Source of the DNA: Enoplolaimus lenunculus
Taxonomy: Eukaryota; Nematoda; Enoplea; Enoplida; Thoracostomopsidae
DNA length: 64,000 bases
Direction of reading: 5' to 3'
Assembly (NCBI GenBank): GCA_030248215.1
Contig: JASANG010002151.1
Location: 19,901-83,900, forward strand
The position numbers were made by a program, and so were the translations under genes. Under the pieces are notes generated by a model that made no database searches, had not been told where the DNA came from, and saw only the letters and a list, made by a program, of their open reading frames with translations. Of the stretch, positions 30,301 to 42,500 are shown one piece after another; position 1 is the stretch's first letter; every line of letters begins with the position of its first letter.

Positions 30301-31970
30301 CTCGACGGTGTCCTAACGCTATTGAATAAATCTAAGCATAATTCAAGCGTAATCCTAAGCCTAAATACCCATGATCATCGGCGGTGAATTGTCGAGTCGA
30401 TGAGGATTCGGATTACGAGAGGTCGGGGACGAATTGTCGGGCGACGAATTGTTGTGATGCCGCGTCAGCAAACTAAGGATTAATTTGTTTTGCGTTGTTT
30501 CAGGTTGGATTCAATTCAAATCGGCAAATGGATTGAATGGGGATCGTGTAATTTGGCCGAAAATACTCAACGACGCTATCGGATTTGTGACAGTCTTGAC
30601 ATCCGGGAATGTGATACGCAAGTCAGACAGTGCAAAAAATACGGTTAGTTCAGTTACCAGGCTTGTTAACTTAAAGTAAATTAGATAACCCTTTCTCGCA
30701 TGAATATTTTCAATTTCATCGCAAATCTTCAGGCTAAGGCTCGAATCCTTATGGAGCGACCATCGGCTGAAAGGCGTTTGCTATCGCTGCTTAACTGAAA
30801 AAGGTTGACATTTGCGTCCGCGGAAGCTCTCATATCTTGTAAATATTTTTGCACTGCAGGCCCACGTAAGAATTGTTAAATAGTCTACACATTTTGCGCT
30901 TAGCTCGCCACAGTATAATGTCTCGGCCGGAGCAGCCACCCCCCATACCCCCATTTCGGGGGCCCCACCCCAAAGAGGGCCGCCCCCCTAACAATTTGAA
31001 AAATTTTTGGTGATCTCAAGGGTCCCCATCCCACAATTTTGAGGGGCTCACCCTAGCGTGCTCCAGCACTGTATACTGTATGTGTGTTAAAGGGTTAAAA
31101 ATTCTTTGATGTAAGCCGCAAACACCATAGTAACACTATATTATGATAGTTTCCGGCGAAGTCGACCCTGACGATGGCATAATTCCATTCCGACCAGACG
31201 TGAAACGGCTACGCCCTCAGGGTAAGAATGTCGAGATTGTATCCGCCGAAGAGAGTAGCAGCGAAAAATTTCACAGGGGAACCGGTTCCCGATTTGAACG
31301 AGTGTTTCCAAAGATCGTTCGAAAACCAACACTTCCAACGGACGACGAAGAAGATTTTGTGATCAGATCGACGACGAATCGACAAAAAGCAAAATCACGA
31401 CCTGCTTCTGACAAATCTAAACATGCAAATGTAAAAGCAAAAAGAAAGCAACAACACAAGTCAAATGGCAAGCTGGAAAAACTCGAAGAATACAAAGAAG
31501 AACAATCGAAACTACAAGAAGAAAAACAACAACAAAACAACGTGATCATCACCGAATCTGACAACAACTGGAGCAAATCTGGTCAAAGTACGGAAACGAA
31601 CAACAACAAGAATTCAAAAAAGAAAAACACCAGCGAACGGCGACGAAAAAACAAAAACAAACGACCGAAACAAGGCAAACGTGGCGGAGGTCGACGAAGA
31701 TCAAAGCAGCACGACAGATCAAAGGATGCCGACAACGACAGAAGGCGATCAAGTGACGAAGAGTTGAACAATGGAGCGAGCAAAGTAATTGATCTGACCA
31801 AAATGACAACACCGGACCCGGCTCAAAGTTTAACGCTAAACAGGTGTACGTGTCTTAAAGATGATGACACGAGTTCAGATTGCAAAATTGGGGTTAAGCT
31901 TATTTTACGTAATCAACAATTTAGTTTGCAACAGTGTACAGTTGATAATTCTTCCAAAGAACGTCGTTAA
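24303..31970 (+). CDS. Secreted PAN/apple x3 - TSP1-like protein, copy 1 (9 exons)
   Basis: Exons: 24303-24480, 25846-26145, 26409-26539, 27589-27736, 28628-28794, 29320-29452, 29821-29902, 30504-30643, 31150-31970. Phases agree and give 699 residues. A hydrophobic MMVIVSIINFG start acts as signal peptide (an in-frame ATG at 24276 is the alternative). A Pro-rich stretch follows, then PAN-1 in exon 2 (CAIALALPFQ, CDDCTKLCQSL, YKCRAAVYDSGYQTCDLF). PAN-2 is split over exons 3-4 (KCPAGQEARFLKIEDATQDF to YFEKFCFP). PAN-3 is split over exons 5-6 (CGDVFLQYPQYSLSGF to VDYFEPDCSG). Exon 7 is a basic linker (KRRKLTRAERLAAL). Exon 8 is a single TSP1-like repeat (KWIEWGSCN, RRYRICD). Exon 9 is a Lys/Asn/Arg-rich low-complexity region ending in a conserved CTC-DC-C tail (DCKIGVKL). 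PAN domains bind protein or sugar ligands outside cells; the specific role is unknown. Tandem paralog of the palindrome genes. Confidence 0.8.
24755..24876. mobile_element. Fragment of telomere-motif MITE, family A
   Basis: AAGCGTATTCCTAAGCCGAA, a GTAAAAATTTGCTTATACCT spacer and the right-end remnant CTGATCTTTGCATGG are visible. It lies in intron 1 of PAN/TSP1 copy 1. Confidence 0.5.
25068..25235. mobile_element. TIR element, family G
   Basis: Opposite orientation to 11521-11683: GGCTCGTAGCCAAAGGGG at the left, CAACCTTGCGTGTAAGTG in the middle, CAGCAAGGTGAACTAGCTAT at the right. Located in intron 1 of copy 1. Confidence 0.55.
25340..25440 (+). pseudogene. Possible relic exon in intron 1 of PAN/TSP1 copy 1
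   Basis: The frame reading DWPQNGYYGLPYPPPTR resembles the Pro/Gly/Tyr-rich segment of exon 1 (SNGYYGPNVF). It has in-frame stops on both sides (TAG near 25362, TAA at its end) and no good splice signals. It may be a duplicated, decayed part of exon 1, or chance. Confidence 0.25.
27466..27565 (+). mobile_element. tRNA-derived SINE
   Basis: The B-box-like TTTTCGGTTCGAACACGA is followed by the family tail GAAAATATTCATGTGAAAAA. It ends about 20 bp upstream of the exon starting at 27589. The 5' end is approximate. Confidence 0.55.
28238..28389. mobile_element. Telomere-motif MITE, family A, short
   Basis: Starts GGCCCATAAAAGATCAGGGG and ends TCCAGTTCTTTACATTGGC. The CTTAGG core is reduced to a few units. 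Located in intron 4 of copy 1. Confidence 0.7.
28415..28535. mobile_element. Telomere-motif MITE, family A, left part missing
   Basis: CTTAGG arrays around AATATGCTCATCCTTACGC, closing with CCGTTGTTCTTTACATTGGCC. Same orientation as, and adjacent to, 28238-28389, as if a tandem pair had lost one end. Confidence 0.65.
29066..29286. mobile_element. TIR element, family E
   Basis: GCCAGTATTCTCAAATGTGT and TACGCATTTGTGCATATGGTC are the near-complementary ends; GTTGGTGATAGGTACTG and ACTAACTGATGATAGGTGCTG form the inner arms. It ends about 33 bp before the exon at 29320. Confidence 0.65.
29530..29600. mobile_element. Fragment of family D element
   Basis: GAAATAATCAACTCGC and TTGATTAATCAACTCATCGG followed by AATTGACAGTGTA match the right end of family D. 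Confidence 0.4.
29640..29820 (+). other. Coding-like segment in intron 6 of PAN/TSP1 copy 1
   Basis: After a stop near 29631 the frame stays open for about 65 codons up to and through the acceptor of exon 7. It includes DVSETPFLEGGKEKLQVIFN and FGHGDEVVQLKWWPPVTFNR. No equivalent is present in intron 6 of copies 2 and 3. It is not recognised. It could be an inserted gene fragment, an optional 5' extension of exon 7 in another frame, or chance. Confidence 0.3.
30686..30805 (-). mobile_element. tRNA-derived SINE, minus strand
   Basis: On the minus strand, an A-box-like GCGATAGC region and the B-box AGGATTCGAGCCTT are followed by GAAATTGAAAATATTCATGC and GAGAAAGGGTTA. Located in intron 8 of copy 1, at the same position relative to exon 8 as the SINEs in copies 2 and 3, so this insertion predates the gene duplication. 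Confidence 0.6.
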
Positions 31971-32074
31971 AATGAAAAATTTTTGCTGCAAAACTCTATT
32001 TAAAGTGGGGTTAAACCGGGGTGGATCAAAAGACGAAGGTGCGCTCCCCCGACTTTATTTTTGAAAACAATGAT

Positions 32075-32232
32075 AAGGTTCTCTATCTTATACATGGGAG
32101 TGTTAAAAAAATTTTCAGGAGTGGTATACAAGAGTTTTCGTTGACTTACAAGCAAGGTTGAAAATTTTCTAGAGGTGGCCAAAATTCTTCTAGAGGGGGC
32201 TGAGCCACCCCCGCTCCCTGCAAGGCTACGGA
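32075..32232. mobile_element. TIR element, family G, left end eroded
   Basis: TTTTCAGGAGTGGTATACAA, ACTTACAAGCAAGGTTGAAA and a closing CCCTGCAAGGCTACGG match family G. Confidence 0.5.
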
Positions 32233-32367
32233 CCCGTTATATATACGCTTCAAAAGCGTTTAAAGTATGCAACGAATATTTCGTTTTATTTATCAGGAGG
32301 GTCGTAGTTTATTTTTGTTTTGAATTTCGGTTGCAAACCGTATGTTTTACCTGTTTGCAGTTGACGC

Positions 32368-32571
32368 CTATATGAAGATCAGAGGCGGAACGTTTTTCGC
32401 CGGGGCTAGAAAAAAGTAAGCTTAAGCTTTAGACTATTTTTTGCTTGGCTTAGGCTTAGTCTTAGTCTTAGGCTTAGGCCTGGAAATATGTTCATTCTTA
32501 CGCTTACGCTCAAAGCTTAGGGTTAGGGATATGCTTATAATACTGTTCCGCCCTTGTTCCTTACATTGGCC
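32368..32571. mobile_element. Telomere-motif MITE, family A
   Basis: Left end CTATATGAAGATCAGAGGCG, right end GCCCTTGTTCCTTACATTGGCC; CTTAGG arrays separated by TATGTTCATTCTTACGC. Confidence 0.7.
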
Positions 32572-32626
32572 GTAATTGGTAAATCTAAGGTACTTAAATC
32601 TTGTATATGTGTCCGTGTTGTGTACC

Positions 32627-33055
32627 GTAGTGACCCAAATAAGAGGAAGATAATAAAAACAGGTCCCGATTTTGAGTTTTCATCGGATTCTGTATGTATA
32701 ATTGAAGACAGTTTTAGATGATACAGTCCTTAGTCTGAGTTAGAGTCCATAAGAGACGGAAATAGAAGAATGGTCTAAAACCTGCTCAAATAAGTAAACT
32801 GACACTCAGACAACCCGCATAAACTTCAATAAATCCACAAAATATATTTAACGATGATAGCAACCAACAAAAATGATTCGGATCAAGTCAGTTCTGCCCA
32901 AAAGCAAGAATATAAAATCATGATTGTTAGGTCCAAATATTTTAACACAGAGTGGCTTTAAAATAAATAACTTTCCATAAACGAATAACAGCGGATGCTC
33001 GTGCTGTCTGGATAAGTAAAATAAATATCAGTCCTCCTCTTATTCGAGTCACTAC
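32627..33055. mobile_element. TIR element, family J
   Basis: GTAGTGACCCAAATAAGAGG at the left and CTCTTATTCGAGTCACTAC at the right are complements, about 430 bp apart. It shares its ends and the inner GATATTTATTT-type motif with 16326-16737. No coding capacity. Confidence 0.65.
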
Positions 33056-33664
33056 AGTACTGAATACCGATCTGTTGCAACTGGTTTCTTGCCAGCAATC
33101 TCAACCGACTATTGGCCTATCGGAAAGTATACAACAACTATTGCAATGCAAACTGATTTTGATTGAAAGATATCATTTTAGCTATTCTGAACAACAATTC
33201 CTTTTCAGTTAATAATGCAAAATTGATGACAAAAGTTTTCTATGCGTTCGTTTTTAACCAGAATTAGGTTTGTTAATAAATTTAGGTTTAGGTTTAGCTA
33301 CAAATTTGTTCAGGACGTTTATTATCAGTCTGCAATAGATGTTTTGTAACTGGCGTGTTGATGAACGCGCAAAGTTCAAAGAAAACGTCGTGTGCAGTTT
33401 GTATTATAATAGTAAATGCACATTATTGACTCAACAACGGGAAGATGATCTATGTTGAAACGCAATATTTAATAGTGAAAGAAACCACGTGAGTGAAGCG
33501 AGCTATAAGCCACCCAACGCCATCTTGGGGCGTTTCTGTTCAAAACCTACTGCTAACTGGTGATTAGGTCTTATTGCTGATACTGTGACTATAAATATCG
33601 GGCTTAGTAATGTACTGTATTTACTCAGTTTTTGCACCAGGTCACATTAATAATGGCCAATAAA

Positions 33665-33856
33665 GGCCCGCGTTACTTTAAGGGGCGTCCAGGTTTCTGG
33701 TGCATCTTTAAAAGTGTAGAACTAGATTCTATATTACATTATTTTTGCTTAGGCTTAAGCTTAGGCTTAGGAATACGTTTTTGCAACGTTTAGGCTTAGG
33801 CTTAGGCTTAAAAATACGCTTAATTTACTGTTATGCGCCTTAAAGTAACATTGGCC
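33665..33856. mobile_element. Telomere-motif MITE, family B
   Basis: Ends GGCCCGCGTTACTTTAAGGG and GCCTTAAAGTAACATTGGCC; GTCCAGGTTTCTGGTG subterminal motif; CTTAGG arrays around GAATACGTTTTTGCAACG. Confidence 0.75.
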
Positions 33857-34661
33857 TAAATAAACAAGGTCGTAGGCATGATTTTAATTGGTTGAGTGGC
33901 TGAACTTAATACACAATTGAACGAGTTTCGTTGTAGGTGAGCACAGGTAGTTTAGCAAACGGTGGAAACCGTTTTAGACCTGTAGAGTAGCGGAACAGTT
34001 TGTAAGCAGGTTATTAATCGAAAATAGAATTTCGAAGACATTGATTGGGTTTCTGAAACTGTACTTAATTATTTGCTGCGCAAGCAATTACTTGATCAGT
34101 TTACGGTTTTAAAAGCGTACTTAAGTTGACATATTACAGATTAACTTTTCAACCACTCAAACCGTGGTCTAATTGCAATTATAGACTCATTGTGCCTCTT
34201 TAATACGGAGAAAAACTATAACTCTCTCGTTACAATGGCTGACATTTGGCATTTATTTGTTTTTGGTCGAAAATTTATGTATTCACTTAGGTCAGCGACT
34301 TTACATAATTTACTTTAGTGTAACTTATCTAAACACTTAAGTAAGGTTTCAGAAACCCAGCTAATATGTCCGATTTGTGCCGTTCGTATGCCGCTTGTAA
34401 TATTGTGATTTATTGCATTGTAAAGAATGTGTGCAAATTTAATATGCATTTTAATATGTAAATTTCACTATATTATTAATATTTAGGTTATTTTTCAATT
34501 TTATAACTTAAGGTAAAGCAGCCTATGAGCTGTATGCTTGTATGTTGCAAACAAGAGCGTCCATAGAAAATTACATTTTGGGGGCCCAAATAACGTTTGG
34601 GGCTCTTGTTGTTGGCATTTTTAAAAAATCGGAATAAATCGAAAAACAATTTTAGCCAGTC

Positions 34662-34825
34662 CCGTTGCTAGCTTACCTTGCTAAGGAGGGCTAACAAATT
34701 TTCAGGACGGGCAAACAAGGATTTGTGTTGACTAACAAACAAGATTGAAAATTTTGTGGGGGGGGCAAAATTTTTCTAGGGGGCAGCTGAGTCTCCCGGG
34801 TCTCCTCCCTTGGCTGCGGGCTCGA
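34662..34825. mobile_element. TIR element, family G
   Basis: Starts CCCGTTGCTAGCTTACCTTG and ends CCTTGGCTGCGGGCTCG; middle part ACTAACAAACAAGATTGAAA. Confidence 0.55.
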
Positions 34826-34985
34826 TTTTAGCTACAATTTTTTTGGCCCCAATAAATAACGTTTAATCGTACCTTTGTGTTGACAATCTTTTGAGACAAA
34901 CAGAATCTGACAAAATTGCTTACAGAAATTATTGAAATTTCTTTGAAGCAACAGTGTAATGTACAGTATGACCACTAAAGGTTTG

Positions 34986-35170
34986 TCCAATATTACTTTT
35001 AGGGGCATAATAGTATATTAAACGTATTTCTAAGCCTAAGCCTAAGCCTAAGCGTTGAAAAAAATGGTTTCCTAAGCCTAAGCCTAAGCCTAAGCAAAAA
35101 ATGTAATCTAGAATGTAAACCTACTCTGTTATAGACCCACCGGAAACCTGGACGCCTCTTAAAGTGTGCC
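34986..35170. mobile_element. Telomere-motif MITE, family B
   Basis: Starts TCCAATATTACTTTTAGGGG and ends with ACCTGGACGCCTCTTAAAGT; CCTAAG arrays around GCGTTGAAAAAAATGG. Confidence 0.7.
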
Positions 35171-35438
35171 AAAGTTTTTATTAATTACTGATTCCGGCCT
35201 GTAATTTTCTATAACGGGCCCAATTTTAAAACGATTTTTACTATAATAATTCCATGTTCAAAGCTTTGTTTTGATAACATTTAAAATCACGCCATCGGCA
35301 ACATTCTGGCAGGGTAATATTTTGTTATGACCGCGTTTAAAAATTGGTATTTCGTGTGATTTTCTGTTTTTTGATATTTGACAGTATTATAATTTTGTGT
35401 GTTTGGCTGATTGTATAGCAATTATTGACAAATTCATA

Positions 35439-35649
35439 CACTGCAAAAAATGGTGAGTCAAAATGACTCCCTTTCAAAATAGGTTCTACGGGACTACACA
35501 AACTTAGTCAAATTCGACTCCGCCAATGTCAAATTCGACTCACTGAGTCGCACGTTTAACTCTGGTGGAATCGAATTTGACTCTGTTTGCGTAGGTCCCG
35601 TAGAGCCTTTTTCGGAGAGAGTCAATTTGACTCACCATTTTTTGCAGTG
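35439..35649. mobile_element. Fold-back MITE, family C
   Basis: CACTGCAAAAAATGGTGAGT and CTCACCATTTTTTGCAGTG are flanked by TA. Its mirror copy is at 63755-63963. Confidence 0.8.
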
Positions 35650-36053
35650 TACGTTTAAATGTTTGATTTTCAAAATTTACATATTTATGCTGCGTCAACT
35701 CGTATACGAATTTCGAGCAGATGTCTGTCTGAATATATGCCGCTATGTCTTTTCGCACGCCACCCCCCTCATCACGACTTTTTAATTACGCAGCTTTTGC
35801 AATGCATTAATCAGAGTTTATGCAATGTTTTAAAATCTATGCAGCTTATAGAACTAAGTCTAACGTTATTAAATTTTCCGCGTCTGATTAAGAGTTATGG
35901 TCAAATAATTGATTTCGCATCATCCCACATCGCTGGCACCGCGTCCACAATTTGTGAGTAACTCGTTAACCAATCGTCTGATGGCGAAACGTTTCGCGCC
36001 ATTCTACTCGCCTCTGGAAGCTACGTCGAATGGTATACAATCAGTAGAACTTT

Positions 36054-36205
36054 TTGACAAAACATTTTTTAGGTTGCGAGGTGGGACATTTTTGTCTCAA
36101 AAAACGCGATTATCAAAAATTTAAATTTCGGTGTGAAATGATCAGGAAAGCTCATGAAAAGCTCAGAGTGGAAAATTTTTTAAAATCCAACCATTTTTAT
36201 TCAAA
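36054..36205. repeat. Fragment of fold-back family I
   Basis: GCTCATGAAAAGCTCAGAGTG and AAAATCCAACCATTTTTATT resemble the right arm of 42745-43080. It lies upstream of copy 2; the mirror is at about 63200-63350. Confidence 0.4.
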
Positions 36206-36533
36206 CGCCGTCTGTGAAAATAGTGGAAAAACGTCCCATGTTCCTCATACACCCTTTCACAGTAGTGTTCATTGTTTTCCTAGGCCTAAATTTAGGCTTA
36301 AGCTAACGCTTAGACTTTTACGCTGAGCTAACAATACAATGAATAACGGAATATTATGCCATACTAATGCTCACTACTGTTTAATGTTGTATTTTTCAGC
36401 GATAATCAAAATGAATTATACATAAGCTTTATTACTTTATTATTATTGTTTTATAATTTAAATTATAAACCAAATCATATCAACGCCAAAGATTTTTTAT
36501 TTTAACCTAAATTCACATCTGCACCAACAAATC

Positions 36534-39500
36534 ATGCTTACAATCGAGAAACTTTTAGCGATAATTTTGCTTCATTTGGGCCTGATTACGGGTCAAAATT
36601 ACGGTCCGGCCGTTCAACCCCAAGTTTCGAATCCTTATGGCGGTGGGGTACAGCCGCCGATTACTGGAGGCGGAGGGGGGTATGGCGGAAATGTGATTGT
36701 GCCAAGTAATCCGTGTCAGTATGGTACGTTTTTGGTGTTTTGTGTTCATTAATTTCTCAATACGCTGGCAATTCTATGACAGACGATAGGAATGTAACAT
36801 ATGCTTTTTCTGGCGGCGTTGAGATGTCATTTGAATTGCATCATTTGCTGTCTGCCCCCCACTGCACCGGATCGAGTGCAATTATGGCCCGAGATGGTTG
36901 CAAAACACCAAACACCTGTGTTTCAACGGAATTGCAAGTTCAAAATTCCGCACAGTTTCTGTTGCGATTCCAAATTCAATGACTTATTTACTGCAGCAAC
37001 CGTTTACAGTTTCAAATTTGGACGTTCAAATTTTGCACGGAAATTCCGTTCAAAAAAATTGCAGTTGCAATTTGTTTCAATGCAAAAACATGCACGTGTG
37101 AATACGACTGTTTATACTGCAACATTTTCAATATTATTAAAGCTGTAACGCCTTACGTGCAACTTCGGTTTGTGTTTCAGATCAGCAATGCTTTGTCGGA
37201 CGCACAAATTGTGCAATCGCTCTTGCACTACCATTTCAACGAACTCCTGTGGCGTCTTGCGAAGATTGTGCCAAATTGTGTCAGTCGCTTGTTGCGTCGA
37301 CTGATTTGTACAAATGTCGGGCTGCAGTTTACGATCACGGATATCAAACGTGCGATCTGTTTGCAATCAGTGGCGGCGGATATAAATATCCGTTGGTATC
37401 CTATACAAATCGAGACGTCTTTCAAGTTTTGCCGACCTGTCAATCAACAAATTCAACAACAGAACCGTCCGGTGATAGTAAGCATTGACCCCAAAAGTTG
37501 ACTGACTTTAAGTAGGTTCAGAGGACAGAGATTAACATGACGAAGGCAGTCGAGAAATTCATGATTTTATTCCGGGACTGTATGATGACGTAGAGGATGT
37601 TTTTTTTTGCAAACGAGCGTAGCGAGAAACAAAATCTCTTTTGGGCTCTATAATCCATCTGATGGTTCTGAAGCGCTAAAATTGGCCATTTCTCTCGTTG
37701 CTGGGCAAATTTCAATTATAAATATGTTTTTTTTATTCGACTTTGTTTACTACAAATTACCAAATTTGACAATCGTAAACGCAAGTTACTCACTGAAGAG
37801 CACAAATTTACTATTAAAATTGGCTGAAATTTCCGCAAAAAAATTCAATCAGAGCCTTTAACGTTTAGATCAATTATCTGCAGGAGCAAAAAAACTTCAA
37901 GCAGACCATAAGTTGTACTCTGATAAATAGTAATGAATTATTCAAAACTTACATATTTGCTATTTGAAATCATTTTTTCACTTCCATTTCAGCAATGTGC
38001 CCGAGTGGACAAGAGCCGAGATTTGTTAAAATTGAAGATGCGACCCAAGACTTCCGGGGCGATACAACAACGTTGACCGGAAGTGAGGCGGAATGCATCC
38101 GGTACTGTAAAGAAAACAAGGTCAGTTGAATGCTAGTTGAATTTCAGTCAAACTCAAGTTACTGTCTTGTTTGATGCTTTTACACTAAATTTGTCATGAG
38201 CTGGTTCCATAAACTGTGTTCCAGCCGTTGCTTCATCTGTTTTAAGATGGATTGGAGGCTGGGCCGCCAGCGGGAGCAGTTCGATGGAGTCCACGAGGAC
38301 CCCCAAAATTGCAGGGTTAAGAATTCAAACACAATTTTGCTAACGTAAAACTTCTTTAAAATGTCTAAAAACAGTTTAGTCTAAACTGCGAAGACGTCCT
38401 ATCCAAGGCTGCGGTATTCTATCAGACACCATTGTAACTTTGTCACAACAGCTACTGAATTAGGTAAAACGTTTAGTTTTGGTCAAATATAGACCCCTTC
38501 AAGTTGGCAGGTATCTAAAATAATGACCCGAAAGCGATGCAGCAGAAATTAACGAACGCAACGTTGCGCATCCTAGTCGCTGCGACTAGGGAGAACGCCA
38601 CTGGGTTTCTGGGGTGCCTTCGGCATAACCGATATGCCATGCTATTTAAAAAACTTGCTATTTCGGCACAAATCTGGCTAAACATCGCGTTATTCTTCGA
38701 TTATTTGTCCTTTCGTTCGCGAGTTTTGTTACGCGTTTCCGGCTTTTGGATCAGGTGCCGTAGCCCTGGATAATACCTTAGAACGGGTAACCTCGTCCTT
38801 GAATACCCACGCCGTGCCACTATGACCGGGTTTACAGTTAAGCCAGTATGTTTTCGGTTCGACGGGGGGGAGACTAACGAATAATTATTTTGTAGGACCC
38901 ACAAGGTAATGCAATTGAATGTCGTGCGTTTTCGGTGTCCGGCAATCAATGCATATTTACGTCAGAAGTTGTTGAACCGCGAGGTGACGCGATTCTGGTC
39001 AACGCTCCGGGCACTCAGTATTTGGAAAAATTTTGTTTTCCAGGTAAAATCGGTTACCAGCGCCGCAGTTTGCCGCTACAAGCGAGGTTGAAAAATTTCA
39101 ACGCGGGTCAACAGTTTTAGATAGGACCGTGAACACGTCCCTGGCTCCGTTCTGGCAACTCGTCCTTGTATGGAGTAAAAATAGATGCTGGACATTGTCC
39201 GATTTTGGTGTAAATTAATTATAGAACTCTGCCGCATAAGGACAGGGAGTCTTAGAGACCGGAAAGCATATGCCTGTGGTTTAGTCCTAGGAATGGGCTT
39301 TTAGGCTTGCGCTTAGGGGTTGTGCTTAGATTTAGGTTTACGCTTTGGGAAGGCACTATATTTAACATGAGCCAATCAACAGCGGTTTGGAATCTTTGTC
39401 TTGAATCACACCAAATGTTTAATATTATTTCAAAATCAAACTTAAAAAATGTACTCTTTAATCCAACGATAAATTGTTTGAAGTATAATAATACCGTATA

Positions 39501-42500
39501 TCAAAATCATAATTAAGTGATATCTTTGCAACTCAGCTGATTTCAAATATAAAAAATTTCAAAATTGTTTTATTGCAGTTTGGCCGTTTTTAAATAAAAC
39601 ATTACAAAATCACACTTAAGTCATATCTCAGCAACTCAGTGAGGTTGTTTTTGTTTCAGCAAATACAATTGCACCGTGCGCAGATGTATTCGAGCGCTGG
39701 CCTCAATATACACTGACAGGCTTTGCGAATCAAGTATTGCGAGTGCAAACATTTGAAGAATGTTTGAACGAATGCATTGTTGCTCAAGATACGTTTGGCA
39801 TAAATTGCAAATCAGGAATGTTTTATTTTGTTACGGTACGTTTTTCATTATTTTTAAGGCCAATGTAAAGAACAGGGGCAGCAACAGTATTATAAACATA
39901 TGCCTAAGCCTAAGCCTAAGCCTACGCCTAAACCTAAGCGTAAGCCTAAACCTAAACCTAAGCCTAAGCCAAGCAAAAAAATTGTCTAAAGCTTAAGCTT
40001 ACTGTATAACAGTTCGGCATAAAAACGTTCTGCCCCTGATTTTTACATGGACCATTTTTAGTATAGAAATACTTAATTGAAAGTTGTTCATTTTTGCTAA
40101 AATATTGCAAAAAAATCAACGCCCATATTGTCAAATGCATATGGCACCTATCACCAGTTAGTTTTAATAGGTTTTCAAACTAACGAACTGCTGCAATAGC
40201 AAATCTCAAAATTTGCAAGAAGTAGAGTAAAATAAAAATAAAACATGTACCGCGCATTAATAACTTTCCTACACCATGTCATTCTTTTTAAGCCGTTGGG
40301 CCCATGTAAAGATCCGGGGGCGGGGCGTTTTTCTTTGGGACTGCAATAGAGTAAGCTTAAGTTTTAGACAAATTTTCTTTGCTTGGCTTAGGCTTAGGTT
40401 TAGACTTAGGCTTAGGAATATGCTCGTTCTTACGCTTAGAGCTTAGGCTTACGAGTATGCTTATAATACTGTTCCGGCCCTATCTTTTTCAGCCAGCAGT
40501 TGAAATTAATCTCTATTGACAGTCTCGTTATTTTCAAAACATGCGCTATGCTCTTAGCCCCTGCCGCGTTTTGAATAATATTTTACCAATTTTCAACGAT
40601 GTTGATTTCACAAAAACATTGCTTTGCTAAATGTACGCGCCATCGTAAAGAACAGGGGCGGAACAGTATTATAAGCATATTCCTACGCCTAAGTTTAAGC
40701 CTAAGCCTAAGCCAAGCAAAAAAAAATTAGTCTAAAGCTTTTAAGCTTACTCTATTCTAGTCTCACAGAAAAAGTCTCCGCCCCTGATCTTTACATGGGC
40801 CAATGTACATAATAATTTTTCATTTATCAAACTGTTTTTCTGGTGCTAAAAAGAAGCAAGTATTTTGTACGTAAAAATTTTCAAAATTATTTCACACGCA
40901 CGCATAAACCACAAATCGTTGCAAAAGTTGCAGTGAAAGTATGCCTTCTGCCAGTAAATCCCTGCAAGTAACTAAACCTAGAATTGTAAAACATTTGCAA
41001 AATTTAGACCAAATTTTTCTCGGTATCAGCAAGCATTGCACTGATTTAAAAACATATTCTTTCCGCTGAGCAATGTATAAAACAGGGTCGTAACACTGGT
41101 ATAAAGCATATTCTTGCGCCTAAGCCTAAAACTAAACAACAAACTAGGCTAAAGCCTAGGATTACTGTATTGCAGCGTGCAAACAACGTTCAGCCCCTGA
41201 TCTTTACATGGTTTCTTGCACTTATACACCGTTTATTGTGAATTACTTATACAGAATTAAATGGTGTGTTGAACTTATTGTAATCTGTGCGTTTATATCG
41301 TACCACTAACCGGTGGATGTTTACAGGAACCGGAAGAAGATAATTGTATTCTGAACGTCGAATCAAAGGATGATTATCCGGATTTGTTCGGAATTGATGA
41401 TCGAGGTGATATTGTCGATTATTTTGAACCTGACTGCGGTGCTGTCAATCTGAGGAATCGTAAGTGTCACCTAAAATCGTTTTACACAGCAAAAAATGGT
41501 GAATCAAATTGACTGTCTCCGAAATAGGCTTTTCCTGACTACACAGACTGAGTCAAATACCACTCAGCCAGAGTCAAATTGACGCAGGCGGAGTCGAATT
41601 TTGACTCAGTTTGTGTAGTCGGGAAAAGCCTATTTCGGAGAGAGTCAATTTGACTAACCATATTTTGCAGTGTACTATTACTGTTGTGTTGATTTGTTGA
41701 CTGTGCTATTCGTTGTAATTGTTACCAAAGTAATCTGATATAAAATACTGAAACCACGACGTAATGTTGTGAACAAAAATTGGCGTTGGCGACGGCCCAA
41801 TGACCAAAACTTTGCCCGTGTATAGTAACTCACGGTCGTATAAGCATATTCCCAAATCTAAGCCTAATCCTGTGCAAAAAAAATTAGTCTAAAGCTTTAG
41901 CTTACTCTATTGCAGTGTCGTGGACAAACGTTCCAGCTTTCAGGTATACATGGGTACAAAACGAGTACAAATAGGCGTTACATAAATGATATAAAATATA
42001 AACGTTAGTACACGATATCGACAAACGGCAATATAATGTTTTGATAAGAAAGATTAATATATTTCATCATTAATATTAATAAATGATTATTTAAAGTAAA
42101 AAATGAATAATATGAACAAATACCATAAAATTGTTCTTTTAGTTTGCATATTCGACCCGCATTTTTGTTGCTTTTTGATGCGCAAAACTGTGATTTTTGT
42201 GCAATTTTTAAAATCATACAATTGTTTCGTCTTAGAAGACAGTTTCGTTTTTTAATTACTGATTGACTTATCAACAATATTATCAAACGTCCCTACTAGA
42301 GGCTGACACGAAACTTATCCTATATAACAAATGAGCTATTGAATAAATTGTTAGAAAGAGAACATTTAATTGAAGGATCGCAGGATATCTCGATATATAT
42401 TTACATTTAATATGTATACAACATAATATATATATATATATATATATATTGAATGTACGTCTGAAACGGTCCCGTAAACGCCTTACCATGAGGGCCGGAT

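Larger units (their letters stand above)
31971..35402. other. Intergenic region between copy 1 and the palindrome
   Basis: No gene was found. The region contains MITEs of families A, B, G and J and AT-rich DNA. About 33100-33650 and 33860-34650 show no recognisable element. Confidence 0.6.

Noticed and set aside
35659-36326. Three overlapping open frames of 71-100 codons upstream of copy 2 (and mirrored upstream of copy 3)
   Set aside because: No splice signals or recognisable domain; part of the area is a decayed fold-back repeat. The mirror conservation only reflects the palindrome.
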